DNA of 64,000 nt. Source: Acinetobacter pragensis (GTDB lineage Bacteria; Pseudomonadota; Gammaproteobacteria; Pseudomonadales; Moraxellaceae). The translations under genes and the position numbers were made by a program. The DNA is taken from positions 132 to 64,131 of the forward strand of contig NZ_LUAW01000018.1 in the NCBI RefSeq assembly GCF_001605895.1. Direction: 5' to 3'. Shown here piece after piece: positions 57,159-64,000 of this stretch. The notes beneath the pieces were generated by a model. The model had not been told where the DNA came from. It did no database searches and saw nothing but the letters and a program-made list of their open reading frames with translations. Within the stretch, counting starts at the first letter, position 1. Each line of letters starts with the position of its first letter.

Positions 57159-58585
57159 ATGCTTGAACAAAGTCAGCTCAATTGGTCTCGTACAAACTTA
57201 GATAATATTGAAACAGCATGGGATGGTGATCTTTGGGATCGTCGTCGTTTAGGTGAACAACTTTCTAACTATGTTGATCGTTTGAATTGTGGAGCTGTTC
57301 TTGCTTTGGATGCCCGTTGGGGCGAGGGTAAAACGTGGTTTGTGCGGCATTGGGCTAAGCATTTAACAGATACTGATCACAACGTGATTTATCTAGATGC
57401 TTTTGCGAATGATTATTTGGAAGATCCTTTTTTAGTTGTGACTTCAGAAATTACAAATACTTTAAGTAAAGACAAAAAGACCAAAAGTAAGGTTAAAAAA
57501 CTAATAGATCTATCAGCATCTGTAGGTACAGCATTGTTGCCATCTTTACCAAAAATTGCATTAACGCTTGGACTTCATCTTGTTGGAGCTGGATTTTTAG
57601 GTGGAATCTTGCAGCAAGGTTATGAAAATGCGCAGGATGAAATAGATAAATTATCAGATGAGACGAGTGATCGAATTAAAGAAAGTATTCAAGAAAAATT
57701 GCAGGTCATGAAGCTGAAAAGAAAACTTTAGAAGAATTCAAAAAACATCTAGCTCAAACAGTTGAAAAGTTAGACAAACCACTAGTTTTTATTATTGATG
57801 AACTTGATCGTTGTCGTCCTGATTTTGCAATTCGTTTGATTGAGCGTATTAAACACTTTTTTGATATTCCTAAAATTGTTTTTGTTTTGGTGATGAATAA
57901 GCCTCAGCTTATACAGTCTGTACACACTTTATATGGCTATACTATTGAAACGAATGGCGATTACTTTGAAAAGTTTATTGATTTCACGATTAAATTCCCT
58001 CAATTGGATGCTATAAATAATTATGAAATGCTCTTAAAAGAGCAGCTTTTTAGAATGGGTGAAATTGAAAATAAAGAGCATTTTAGTACTTTTTATTTTT
58101 GGGTATTGGCATTGCAATTATATAAAAATTACAATTCGCGAGAACTTATTAGAAAAGTCAATCAATATGCCCTATTAAGAACAAATAATTTAAATAAGGA
58201 TATGATTGTAATAGCAATAATATTTGATAGTGATTTCCAAGTTACAGTGCAGTATTTTAGAAGAGTTCTAAAGAGATTATTAGAATATATAAATAATGAT
58301 ACTCTTCAGCGGGATGATGAAAGTTATCTAGCAAGAAATTTAATAAATAGTTTAAAGCAAAAGTATGAGTTAACTAGCTTCGGACTCTTAGAACTGGCAG
58401 ATCAGTTAGAAAACACTATAAAAATCTATACAACTTCTGGGCAACAACAGGAAAAGGAAGGAGTTCTCTTAAGACTATATTCAAATTATTCCGTGACTAA
58501 GTTGAGTAAATCAGACGAGTTTGTCGATAGTTGGAAAAATTATATTGAATCTGGTTTTATTTCAGAAACTCAAGCAGAGAGTTAA
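57159..58585 (+). pseudogene. KAP-family P-loop NTPase, frameshifted
   Basis: The first 190 codons (57159-57731) hold a Walker A motif DARWGEGKTWF (Lys58-Thr59) and a hydrophobic stretch (about residues 125-155), the membrane insertion typical of KAP NTPases. The rest, in another frame to 58585, contains the Walker B region KPLVFIIDELDRCRPDFAIRLIERI and the following FVLVMNKPQLIQSVHTLYG of the family, with a helical C-terminal part. One missing A in the AAAAA run near 57694 restores a single 475-aa frame (EKIAGHEAEKKTLEEF). The gene is AT-rich (14 of 60 bases are G or C at 58141-58200), unlike its neighbours, and lies just behind tRNA-Met. KAP NTPases are often in phage-defence loci; that role is inference here. 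Frameshift or assembly error cannot be separated. Confidence 0.84.
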
Positions 58586-59174
58586 CATTATTCGTTTGCA
58601 ACTGCTCCCGTATCTTTAAAAACTGCTTCTCATCCATCTCATAAAGTTTGAGGGAAAGCAGTTTTTCTATATCTGTTTCAGCAAAACGGTATTTAATAAT
58701 TTTTGCAGGTACGCCGCCAACGACGGCATAAGGGGGCACATCTTTCGTTACCACTGCACCTGTAGCGACTACAGCGCCTTCACCGAGTGTTACGCCTTGC
58801 ATAATCATAGCGCGTGAACCAATCCAGCAGCCATCGCCAATCATGGTGTCACCCGCAGTCATAAAACTGCGTGTATCGAACGGAAAGGCGGAAATCCAGT
58901 CTGTACGGTGCAATTGATTGCCGCCCATCATAATCACGCATTCTGCGCCAAAACAGACGAAATTGCCGATATGCAGCTGATCAATCGGTTTCTCTAAAGT
59001 TGCAGGCTTATCATGCAAATAGCGCACCACACAACGCTCAAAACCTTGATCCCAATAGGCCGAGTAATATGAATAATTCCCTTTAATGTGAATATTCGGG
59101 TTCTTCACTGTTTTGGAAATGAACTCAAACTCACACCAGTGGTTCACAGGAGAATTAATCAATTTTTCGGTCAT
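58557..59174 (-). CDS. CatB-like xenobiotic acetyltransferase (hexapeptide repeat)
   Basis: 205 aa. A left-handed beta-helix with the repeats [81 protein letters not shown], the pattern of CatB/Vat-type acetyltransferases. The catalytic His lies in [10 protein letters not shown]. CatB-type enzymes acetylate chloramphenicol, streptogramins or sugars; the substrate here is open, and a chromosomal copy need not confer resistance. The 3' end overlaps the 3' end of the KAP gene by 29 bases (convergent). Confidence 0.9.
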   Translation of the reverse strand: MTEKLINSPVNHWCEFEFISKTVKNPNIHIKGNYSYYSAYWDQGFERCVVRYLHDKPATLEKPIDQLHIGNFVCFGAECVIMMGGNQLHRTDWISAFPFDTRSFMTAGDTMIGDGCWIGSRAMIMQGVTLGEGAVVATGAVVTKDVPPYAVVGGVPAKIIKYRFAETDIEKLLSLKLYEMDEKQFLKIREQLQTNNVNSLLEFLK

Positions 59175-59231
59175 ACAATTTAAAATAATGGGTAAGCAGA
59201 AAAGCTATTTTAGCTGACTGGCTGCAAATGT

Positions 59232-60104
59232 CTAAGCAATCTTCAGATGTAGCAAATGCGTCGCCTGCGTATGGCGGATGCCATCAGCACGCTGACAGAA
59301 GTACCGCGCTGTAATCTCATTGCCAGACAAATCATCCAATATCCTATAACCCATGTACTGAACAGATTGATGCAATTGCTCTGCGCAGAAGGCGCCAATA
59401 ATTGGCTCACTTAAAATATGGGTAAATTTAGAAACGGTCAATGCGCCAATGCGTTCAATTCCAGATAAATTTTTATAATGAATAGAATAGTCCAAGACCA
59501 ATTCACTATTTGCCGCGGCAAATGAGGAGATATCCTGCAAGGTCGCTAAAGTAGTTTCTGGGCTTAAATAATGCGTGGTGCCTAGCCAAGAAAAGAAACT
59601 GGCTTGATCGGCATCAAAGCCGCTGCGCTGCAATGCATCGGAAAGCTTTTCATGTTCAAAATTGATGGGTGCAAATTCGACATTATTTGGAATGCTGCCC
59701 AGAAGATTGAGGGTTTTTATTTTTGAATTTTGGGTATCGGGATGATCGAATTCATAGATTTTTAATTCAGGATAGCGAGCGGCTGCACGTAAAATAAAAG
59801 AATCCAGCCCTGCACCGATCAATACATATTGCCGTATGCCGCCTTCAATCGCTTGAAATAACCGCTCTTCTGCATAGCGGGAGCGCGCCACAACCTGTGC
59901 AGTCAGCAGACCGAATGTGCGGTTGCAAAAACTGGAGTTTAAAGCCTTATTCAATAATGGATGTGAAAGCAGTGAACGCCAAGCAGTACTGGTCATCTGT
60001 AGTGCATACGGATCGGAAAAGACCGGATGCTTGGCATAAAGATAGTGATTGGCGCGAATGGCCGCTGCCGCCTCAGCCGTTTTGCTGGCACGTCCAGATT
60101 TCAT
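59232..60104 (-). CDS. Class I SAM-dependent methyltransferase (leucine carboxyl methyltransferase-like)
   Basis: 290 aa of the LCM/PPM family. The N-terminal SKTAEAAAAIRANHYLYAKHPVFSDPYA with ARSRYAEERL is typical; the SAM motif I is QYVLIGAGLDSFILRAA. The conserved YEFDHPDTQNSKIKTL and FFSWLGTTHYLS (FxxEG-like block) follow. Bacterial members methylate carboxylates of small molecules or polyketide intermediates; the substrate here is unknown. It lies 57 bases upstream of the acetyltransferase gene on the same strand, so they may be co-transcribed and modify the same class of compound (inference). Confidence 0.86.
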   Translation of the reverse strand: MKSGRASKTAEAAAAIRANHYLYAKHPVFSDPYALQMTSTAWRSLLSHPLLNKALNSSFCNRTFGLLTAQVVARSRYAEERLFQAIEGGIRQYVLIGAGLDSFILRAAARYPELKIYEFDHPDTQNSKIKTLNLLGSIPNNVEFAPINFEHEKLSDALQRSGFDADQASFFSWLGTTHYLSPETTLATLQDISSFAAANSELVLDYSIHYKNLSGIERIGALTVSKFTHILSEPIIGAFCAEQLHQSVQYMGYRILDDLSGNEITARYFCQRADGIRHTQATHLLHLKIA

Positions 60105-60260
60105 GGTTCAGCCTATTTTTGATTTTTATTGATAAGCACTCTAATGTAATCGGATAAATCCGCAATGATGATTTGTATCGTTCGGCGCTGTCACTTCACG
60201 CCAATTCAGATCGAAAAAATTTAAACTATGGGTGGTTTAATTTTTTTATAATTTTATTGC

Positions 60261-60287
60261 CAATAAAAAACCCCTCAAGAGAGGGGC
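60261..60287 (-). terminator. Terminator after greA
   Basis: On the minus strand CCCCTC-TCTT-GAGGGG followed by TTTTTTA; 22 bases past the greA stop. Confidence 0.88.
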
Positions 60288-60309
60288 TGCAGTATTGAAT
60301 CCTTAAAGC

Positions 60310-60786
60310 TTAAAGATATTCAACCTTTACAATTTCGTATTCCACTTCGCCTTGAGGAGTCACGATTTTGGCATCGTCACCTTCATTTTTGCCCAAAAGG
60401 CCGCGCGCGATAGGTGAATTTACCGAGATTTTATTGATTTTGAAGTCTGCTTCATCATCGCCAACAATCTTGTAAGTCTTTTGCTCTTCGGTGTCTAGGT
60501 TTTCAATCGTCACAGTCACGCCAAAAACGACACGGCCATTTTTCTCGAGAGTTTTGACATCAATTTCCTGAACTGCACCCAGTTTGCCTTCGATGTCTTG
60601 AATACGGCCTTCACAGAAACCTTGCTGTTCGCGGGCAGCATGGTATTCCGCATTTTCTTTCAAATCCCCATGTTCACGCGCTTCTGCAATTGCAGCAATA
60701 ATACGTGGACGATCAATACTTTTTAATTGATGTAATTCTTTCTCTAAGGCTAGTTTGCCTTCAGGAGTCATAGGATAACGTTGCAT
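60310..60786 (-). CDS. greA: Transcription elongation factor GreA
   Basis: 158 aa. Rescues backtracked RNA polymerase by stimulating transcript cleavage. The N-terminal coiled coil begins [17 protein letters not shown] and carries the acidic tip ([27 protein letters not shown]). The C-terminal FKBP-like domain ends [13 protein letters not shown]. It follows carB on the same strand after 96 bases with a terminator between, the same order as in Pseudomonas. Confidence 0.97.
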   Translation of the reverse strand: MQRYPMTPEGKLALEKELHQLKSIDRPRIIAAIAEAREHGDLKENAEYHAAREQQGFCEGRIQDIEGKLGAVQEIDVKTLEKNGRVVFGVTVTIENLDTEEQKTYKIVGDDEADFKINKISVNSPIARGLLGKNEGDDAKIVTPQGEVEYEIVKVEYL

Positions 60787-60835
60787 TGTTGTCCCTCATA
60801 ATTTGGTATTTAAAAAAATACAGGTTTATAAAATG

Positions 60836-60872
60836 AAAAAATCCCGCCACCGATAAAGTGACGGGACTTATC
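60836..60872 (-). terminator. Terminator after carB
   Basis: On the minus strand TCCCGTCAC/GTGGCGGGA (one G-T wobble) with a 7-base loop, followed by TTTTTT. It lies between carB and greA. Confidence 0.82.
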
Positions 60873-60882
60873 GGTAACTTAA

Positions 60883-63800
60883 TTAACCTTTAGTAAGGTC
60901 TTGCAAGCGGTACACATCCATTGGCAATTTAATGGCTAAAGCTTGGCAAACAGCATCAGCGCCATTCAGGGTAGTGGTGTAATACACTTTGCCTTGAAGT
61001 GCTGAGCGGCGGATCGAGAATGAATCTTCTTGAGCTTGTTTGCCTTCAGTTGTATTGATAATGAGGTGAACTTCGCCATTTTTCAAGCGGTCGACGATAT
61101 TAGGGCGACCTTCTGTAACTTTGTTCACACGTTCACATTCAATGCCCGCTTCTTTGATCACGTCAAAAGTACCGCCAGTCGCGATGACTTTGAAACCAAG
61201 ATCAGTTAGCTGTTTCGCAATACCGACAGCGCGAGGCTTGTCAGAGTGGCGTACAGATAAGAATGCGTGTTTCACTTCGCCTTCGGTTGGAAGACCCGGC
61301 AGGCGATCATTAGAGCCTAACACAGCTTTATAGAATGCTTCACCAAATGTTTTGCCAACGCCCATTACTTCGCCTGTAGATTTCATCTCAGGGCCAAGAA
61401 TCGGGTCAACGCCAGGGAATTTGTTGAATGGGAACACTGCTTCTTTTACAGAGAAGTGAGTCGGGATGATCTCTTGAGTGAATCCTTGAGATTCCAGCGA
61501 TTGACCAGCCATGCAGCGCGCAGCCACTTTCGCTAAAGATTCACCGATGCATTTAGAAACGAACGGCACTGTACGCGATGCACGCGGGTTCACTTCAAGA
61601 ATGTAAACATCAGTGCCTTTAACAGCAAACTGAACGTTCATCAAACCGATTACGCCAAGCTCTTTTGCCATAGCGATGGTTTGACGGCGCATTTCGTCCT
61701 GAACTTCTTTAGATAAAGAATAAGGAGGAATTGAACATGCAGAGTCACCTGAGTGAATGCCGGCTTGTTCGATGTGCTGCATGATACCGCCAATCACAAC
61801 GTCTTTGCCGTCTGATACGCAGTCTACGTCCACTTCAATGGCATCATCCAGGAAGTGGTCAAGAAGGACAGGGGCATCATTCGATGCTTGAACCGCATCA
61901 CGCAAGTAGCGTTTCAGTTCGTCATCGTTATACACGATTTCCATCGCGCGGCCACCCAGTACATAAGATGGGCGGACAACCAGCGGATAACCCACTTTAG
62001 ACGCTTCAGCCATGCCTTCTTCAGCAGATTTTACAATGCTGTTGTTCGGCTGGCGAAGCTGCAGGCGCTGAATCATTTGCTGGAAACGTTCACGGTCTTC
62101 TGCACGGTCAATCGCGTCTGGTGATGTACCGATAATTGGCGCACCGGCTTCTTCTAAAGCGCGAGCCAATTTAAGCGGTGTTTGACCGCCGTATTGCACG
62201 ATAATGCCTTTTGGCTTTTCAACACGTACGATTTCAAGCACATCTTCCAAAGTAATCGGTTCGAAGTACAGGCGGTCTGATGTGTCGTAGTCTGTTGAAA
62301 CCGTTTCAGGGTTACAGTTCACCATGATGGTTTCGTAGCCGTCATCACGCATTGCAAGGGCAGCGTGCACACAGCAGTAATCGAATTCGATCCCTTGACC
62401 GATACGGTTAGGGCCGCCGCCGATCACCATGATCTTGTCGCGAGTTGACGGATTCGCTTCACATTCTTCATCGTAAGTTGAATACATGTAAGCAGTATCA
62501 GATTCGAATTCTGCTGCACAGGTATCCACACGTTTGTAAACCGGAGTTACGCCCAAGTTCCAGCGGTGCTTACGGAATTGTTTCTGTGAAATGCCCATCA
62601 AGTCCGCAATGCGAAGGTCTGATAAGCCTTTGCGTTTAAACGAGCGGATGTTGTCAGCATTCAAATCGCCAAAGCCTAAAGTTTTGATTTGCTCTTCAGT
62701 TTTGATGATGTCTTCGATTTGAATCAAGAACCAGCGGTCGATATTGGTCGCAGCAAAAACTTCGTCTAAAGTGAAACCATGACGGAAAGCATCGCCTACG
62801 TACCAAATACGCTCAGGACCCGGAACTTTAAGTTCTTGCAGGATCTTGTCTTTCGCACCATCAGTACCGACTTCGATTTTTTCATCAAAACCGCAAGCGC
62901 CGACTTCAAGGCCGCGAAGCGCTTTTTGCACTGACTCTTGGAAGTTGCGGCCAATTGCCATTACTTCACCGACAGATTTCATCTGCGTCGTCAAAGTTGC
63001 GTCAGCTTTCGGGAATTTTTCGAAGTTGAAACGAGGAATCTTGGTAACAACGTAGTCAATTGCAGGTTCGAATGATGCAGGCGTTGTACCGCCAGTGATG
63101 TCGTTTTTCAACTCATCAAGGGTGTAGCCTACAGCCAATTTCGCCGCAATTTTCGCAATTGGGAAACCAGTCGCTTTAGATGCAAGCGCAGATGAGCGTG
63201 AAACACGCGGGTTCATCTCGATCACAACCATACGGCCGTCTTTCGGGTTAATACCGAACTGAACGTTCGAACCGCCTGTTTCTACACCAATTTCACGAAG
63301 CACTGCTAAAGATGCGTTACGAAGCAATTGGAATTCTTTGTCAGTCAGTGTCTGCGCAGGAGCGACCGTGATTGAGTCACCGGTATGCACGCCCATTGGG
63401 TCAAAGTTTTCAATGGTACATACAATAATGCAGTTGTCGTTTTTGTCACGGACAACTTCCATTTCGTACTCTTTCCAGCCAATTAAAGATTCATCGATCA
63501 ATAATTGCTTAGTCGGAGAGAGGTCGAAACCTCGTTCACAGATTTCAATGAATTCTTCACGGTTGTATGCGATACCGCCGCCTGAACCGCCCATCGTAAA
63601 TGAAGGGCGGATAATGACAGGGAAGCCGAAACGGGCTTGGATTTCAAGCGCGTGTTCCATGCTTTCTGCAACGTCAGCGCGCGGGCATTCCAATCCGATT
63701 TTACGCATTGCGATATCGAAAAGTTTACGGTCTTCGGCTTTTTCAATCGCTTCTTTTGTCGCGCCGATCAGTTCAACATTGTATTTTTTTAAAATGCCGT

Positions 63801-64000
63801 TTGCATCCAGTGCAAGCGCGCAGTTCAATGCAGTTTGACCGCCCATTGTCGGAAGAACTGCGTCTGGGCGTTCTTTCTCAATGATGGCTGCAACAGTTTG
63901 CCACGTAATCGGTTCGATATACGTTGCATCCGCCATTGCAGGGTCAGTCATAATGGTCGCTGGGTTAGAGTTGACCAAAATAACACGGTAGCCTTCTTCA
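60883..64000 (-). CDS. carB: Carbamoyl-phosphate synthase large subunit (N-terminus cut by window edge)
   Basis: About 1039 residues are visible, missing roughly the first 40 beyond base 64000. It makes carbamoyl phosphate for arginine and pyrimidines from ammonia supplied by CarA. Two homologous ATP-grasp halves are seen: the first with [28 protein letters not shown] and [27 protein letters not shown]; the second with [35 protein letters not shown] and [15 protein letters not shown]. The C-terminal MGS-like allosteric domain ([15 protein letters not shown] onwards, [15 protein letters not shown]) follows. The carA gene should lie just beyond the window on this strand. Confidence 0.97.
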   Translation of the reverse strand, partial: EEGYRVILVNSNPATIMTDPAMADATYIEPITWQTVAAIIEKERPDAVLPTMGGQTALNCALALDANGILKKYNVELIGATKEAIEKAEDRKLFDIAMRKIGLECPRADVAESMEHALEIQARFGFPVIIRPSFTMGGSGGGIAYNREEFIEICERGFDLSPTKQLLIDESLIGWKEYEMEVVRDKNDNCIIVCTIENFDPMGVHTGDSITVAPAQTLTDKEFQLLRNASLAVLREIGVETGGSNVQFGINPKDGRMVVIEMNPRVSRSSALASKATGFPIAKIAAKLAVGYTLDELKNDITGGTTPASFEPAIDYVVTKIPRFNFEKFPKADATLTTQMKSVGEVMAIGRNFQESVQKALRGLEVGACGFDEKIEVGTDGAKDKILQELKVPGPERIWYVGDAFRHGFTLDEVFAATNIDRWFLIQIEDIIKTEEQIKTLGFGDLNADNIRSFKRKGLSDLRIADLMGISQKQFRKHRWNLGVTPVYKRVDTCAAEFESDTAYMYSTYDEECEANPSTRDKIMVIGGGPNRIGQGIEFDYCCVHAALAMRDDGYETIMVNCNPETVSTDYDTSDRLYFEPITLEDVLEIVRVEKPKGIIVQYGGQTPLKLARALEEAGAPIIGTSPDAIDRAEDRERFQQMIQRLQLRQPNNSIVKSAEEGMAEASKVGYPLVVRPSYVLGGRAMEIVYNDDELKRYLRDAVQASNDAPVLLDHFLDDAIEVDVDCVSDGKDVVIGGIMQHIEQAGIHSGDSACSIPPYSLSKEVQDEMRRQTIAMAKELGVIGLMNVQFAVKGTDVYILEVNPRASRTVPFVSKCIGESLAKVAARCMAGQSLESQGFTQEIIPTHFSVKEAVFPFNKFPGVDPILGPEMKSTGEVMGVGKTFGEAFYKAVLGSNDRLPGLPTEGEVKHAFLSVRHSDKPRAVGIAKQLTDLGFKVIATGGTFDVIKEAGIECERVNKVTEGRPNIVDRLKNGEVHLIINTTEGKQAQEDSFSIRRSALQGKVYYTTTLNGADAVCQALAIKLPMDVYRLQDLTKG

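Noticed and set aside
57836..58585. Second part of the KAP gene as an independent 249-aa gene.
   Set aside because: The frame is open well before its first ATG and carries the Walker B that belongs with the upstream Walker A; it is one broken gene.
56961..59230. A tRNA-Met 3'-end direct repeat marking the right end of an integrated element.
   Set aside because: I looked for a second copy of the tRNA 3' end downstream and saw none in the window, and no integrase gene is present.

Overview
The window reads as a chromosomal segment of an Acinetobacter species (Moraxellaceae, Gammaproteobacteria). The strongest evidence is a complete adeI-adeJ-adeK RND efflux operon whose products closely resemble the Acinetobacter proteins. 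Support also comes from genus-typical families (ABZJ_00895-type membrane protein, PA3496-type small acidic protein, Gcr-like membrane protein beside ispB) and from gene orders shared with Pseudomonas: hemA | TPR protein-lolB-ispE-tRNA-Gln-prs-rplY-pth, coaD-ferredoxin, carB-greA, bamD | rluD-pgeF. Almost everything is housekeeping. No insertion sequence, prophage or CRISPR array is visible. Both ends cut genes: valS at the left, carB at the right.

Layout. 1-4.6 kb: valS, a hypothetical protein, a short-chain dehydrogenase and two YbjQ-family genes. 4.6-11.3 kb: adeIJK with a PAP2 phosphatase gene directly upstream on the same strand; a promoter-like sequence overlapped by a perfect inverted repeat precedes the phosphatase gene. 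11.3-15.5 kb: gcr-like gene and ispB, divergent from rplU-rpmA. 15.6-23.3 kb: a collagen-like trimeric autotransporter, lolA, a DUF3298 lipoprotein, serS, cysG, trmL and a small secreted protein. 23.3-30 kb: APC permease, an SCP2-like/iron alcohol dehydrogenase pair, lipB, ybeD, rpoD. 30-40.3 kb: small regulatory, membrane and metabolic genes, including a frameshifted LysE exporter, a divergent TetR/HPP pair, ribB with an FMN riboswitch, and a DUF2157-GDYXXLXY pair. 40.3-50 kb: panD, pth, rplY, prs, four tandem tRNA-Gln genes, ispE, lolB, a TPR protein, hemA, dnaG. 50-56.5 kb: bamD, rluD, pgeF, a flavodoxin-like gene, a large secreted protein, smpB, coaD, ferredoxin. 56.5-64 kb: rnpB, tRNA-Met, an AT-rich frameshifted KAP-family NTPase gene, an acetyltransferase, a methyltransferase, greA, carB.

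Functional themes. Envelope biogenesis is well represented: lolA, lolB, bamD, AdeIJK, the trimeric autotransporter and several lipoproteins. So are translation and RNA (valS, serS, rplU, rpmA, rplY, pth, trmL, trhO, rluD, smpB, rnpB, five tRNAs) and cofactor or precursor synthesis (ispB, ispE, hemA, cysG, ribB, panD, coaD, lipB, prs, carB).

Accessory-looking parts are few. They are the collagen-like adhesin, with a CRP/Vfr-type site in its leader; the KAP NTPase just behind tRNA-Met, which is the most island-like spot; and the broken LysE gene. Both broken genes differ from an intact frame by one base in a homopolymer run, so a sequencing error must be excluded before calling them dead.
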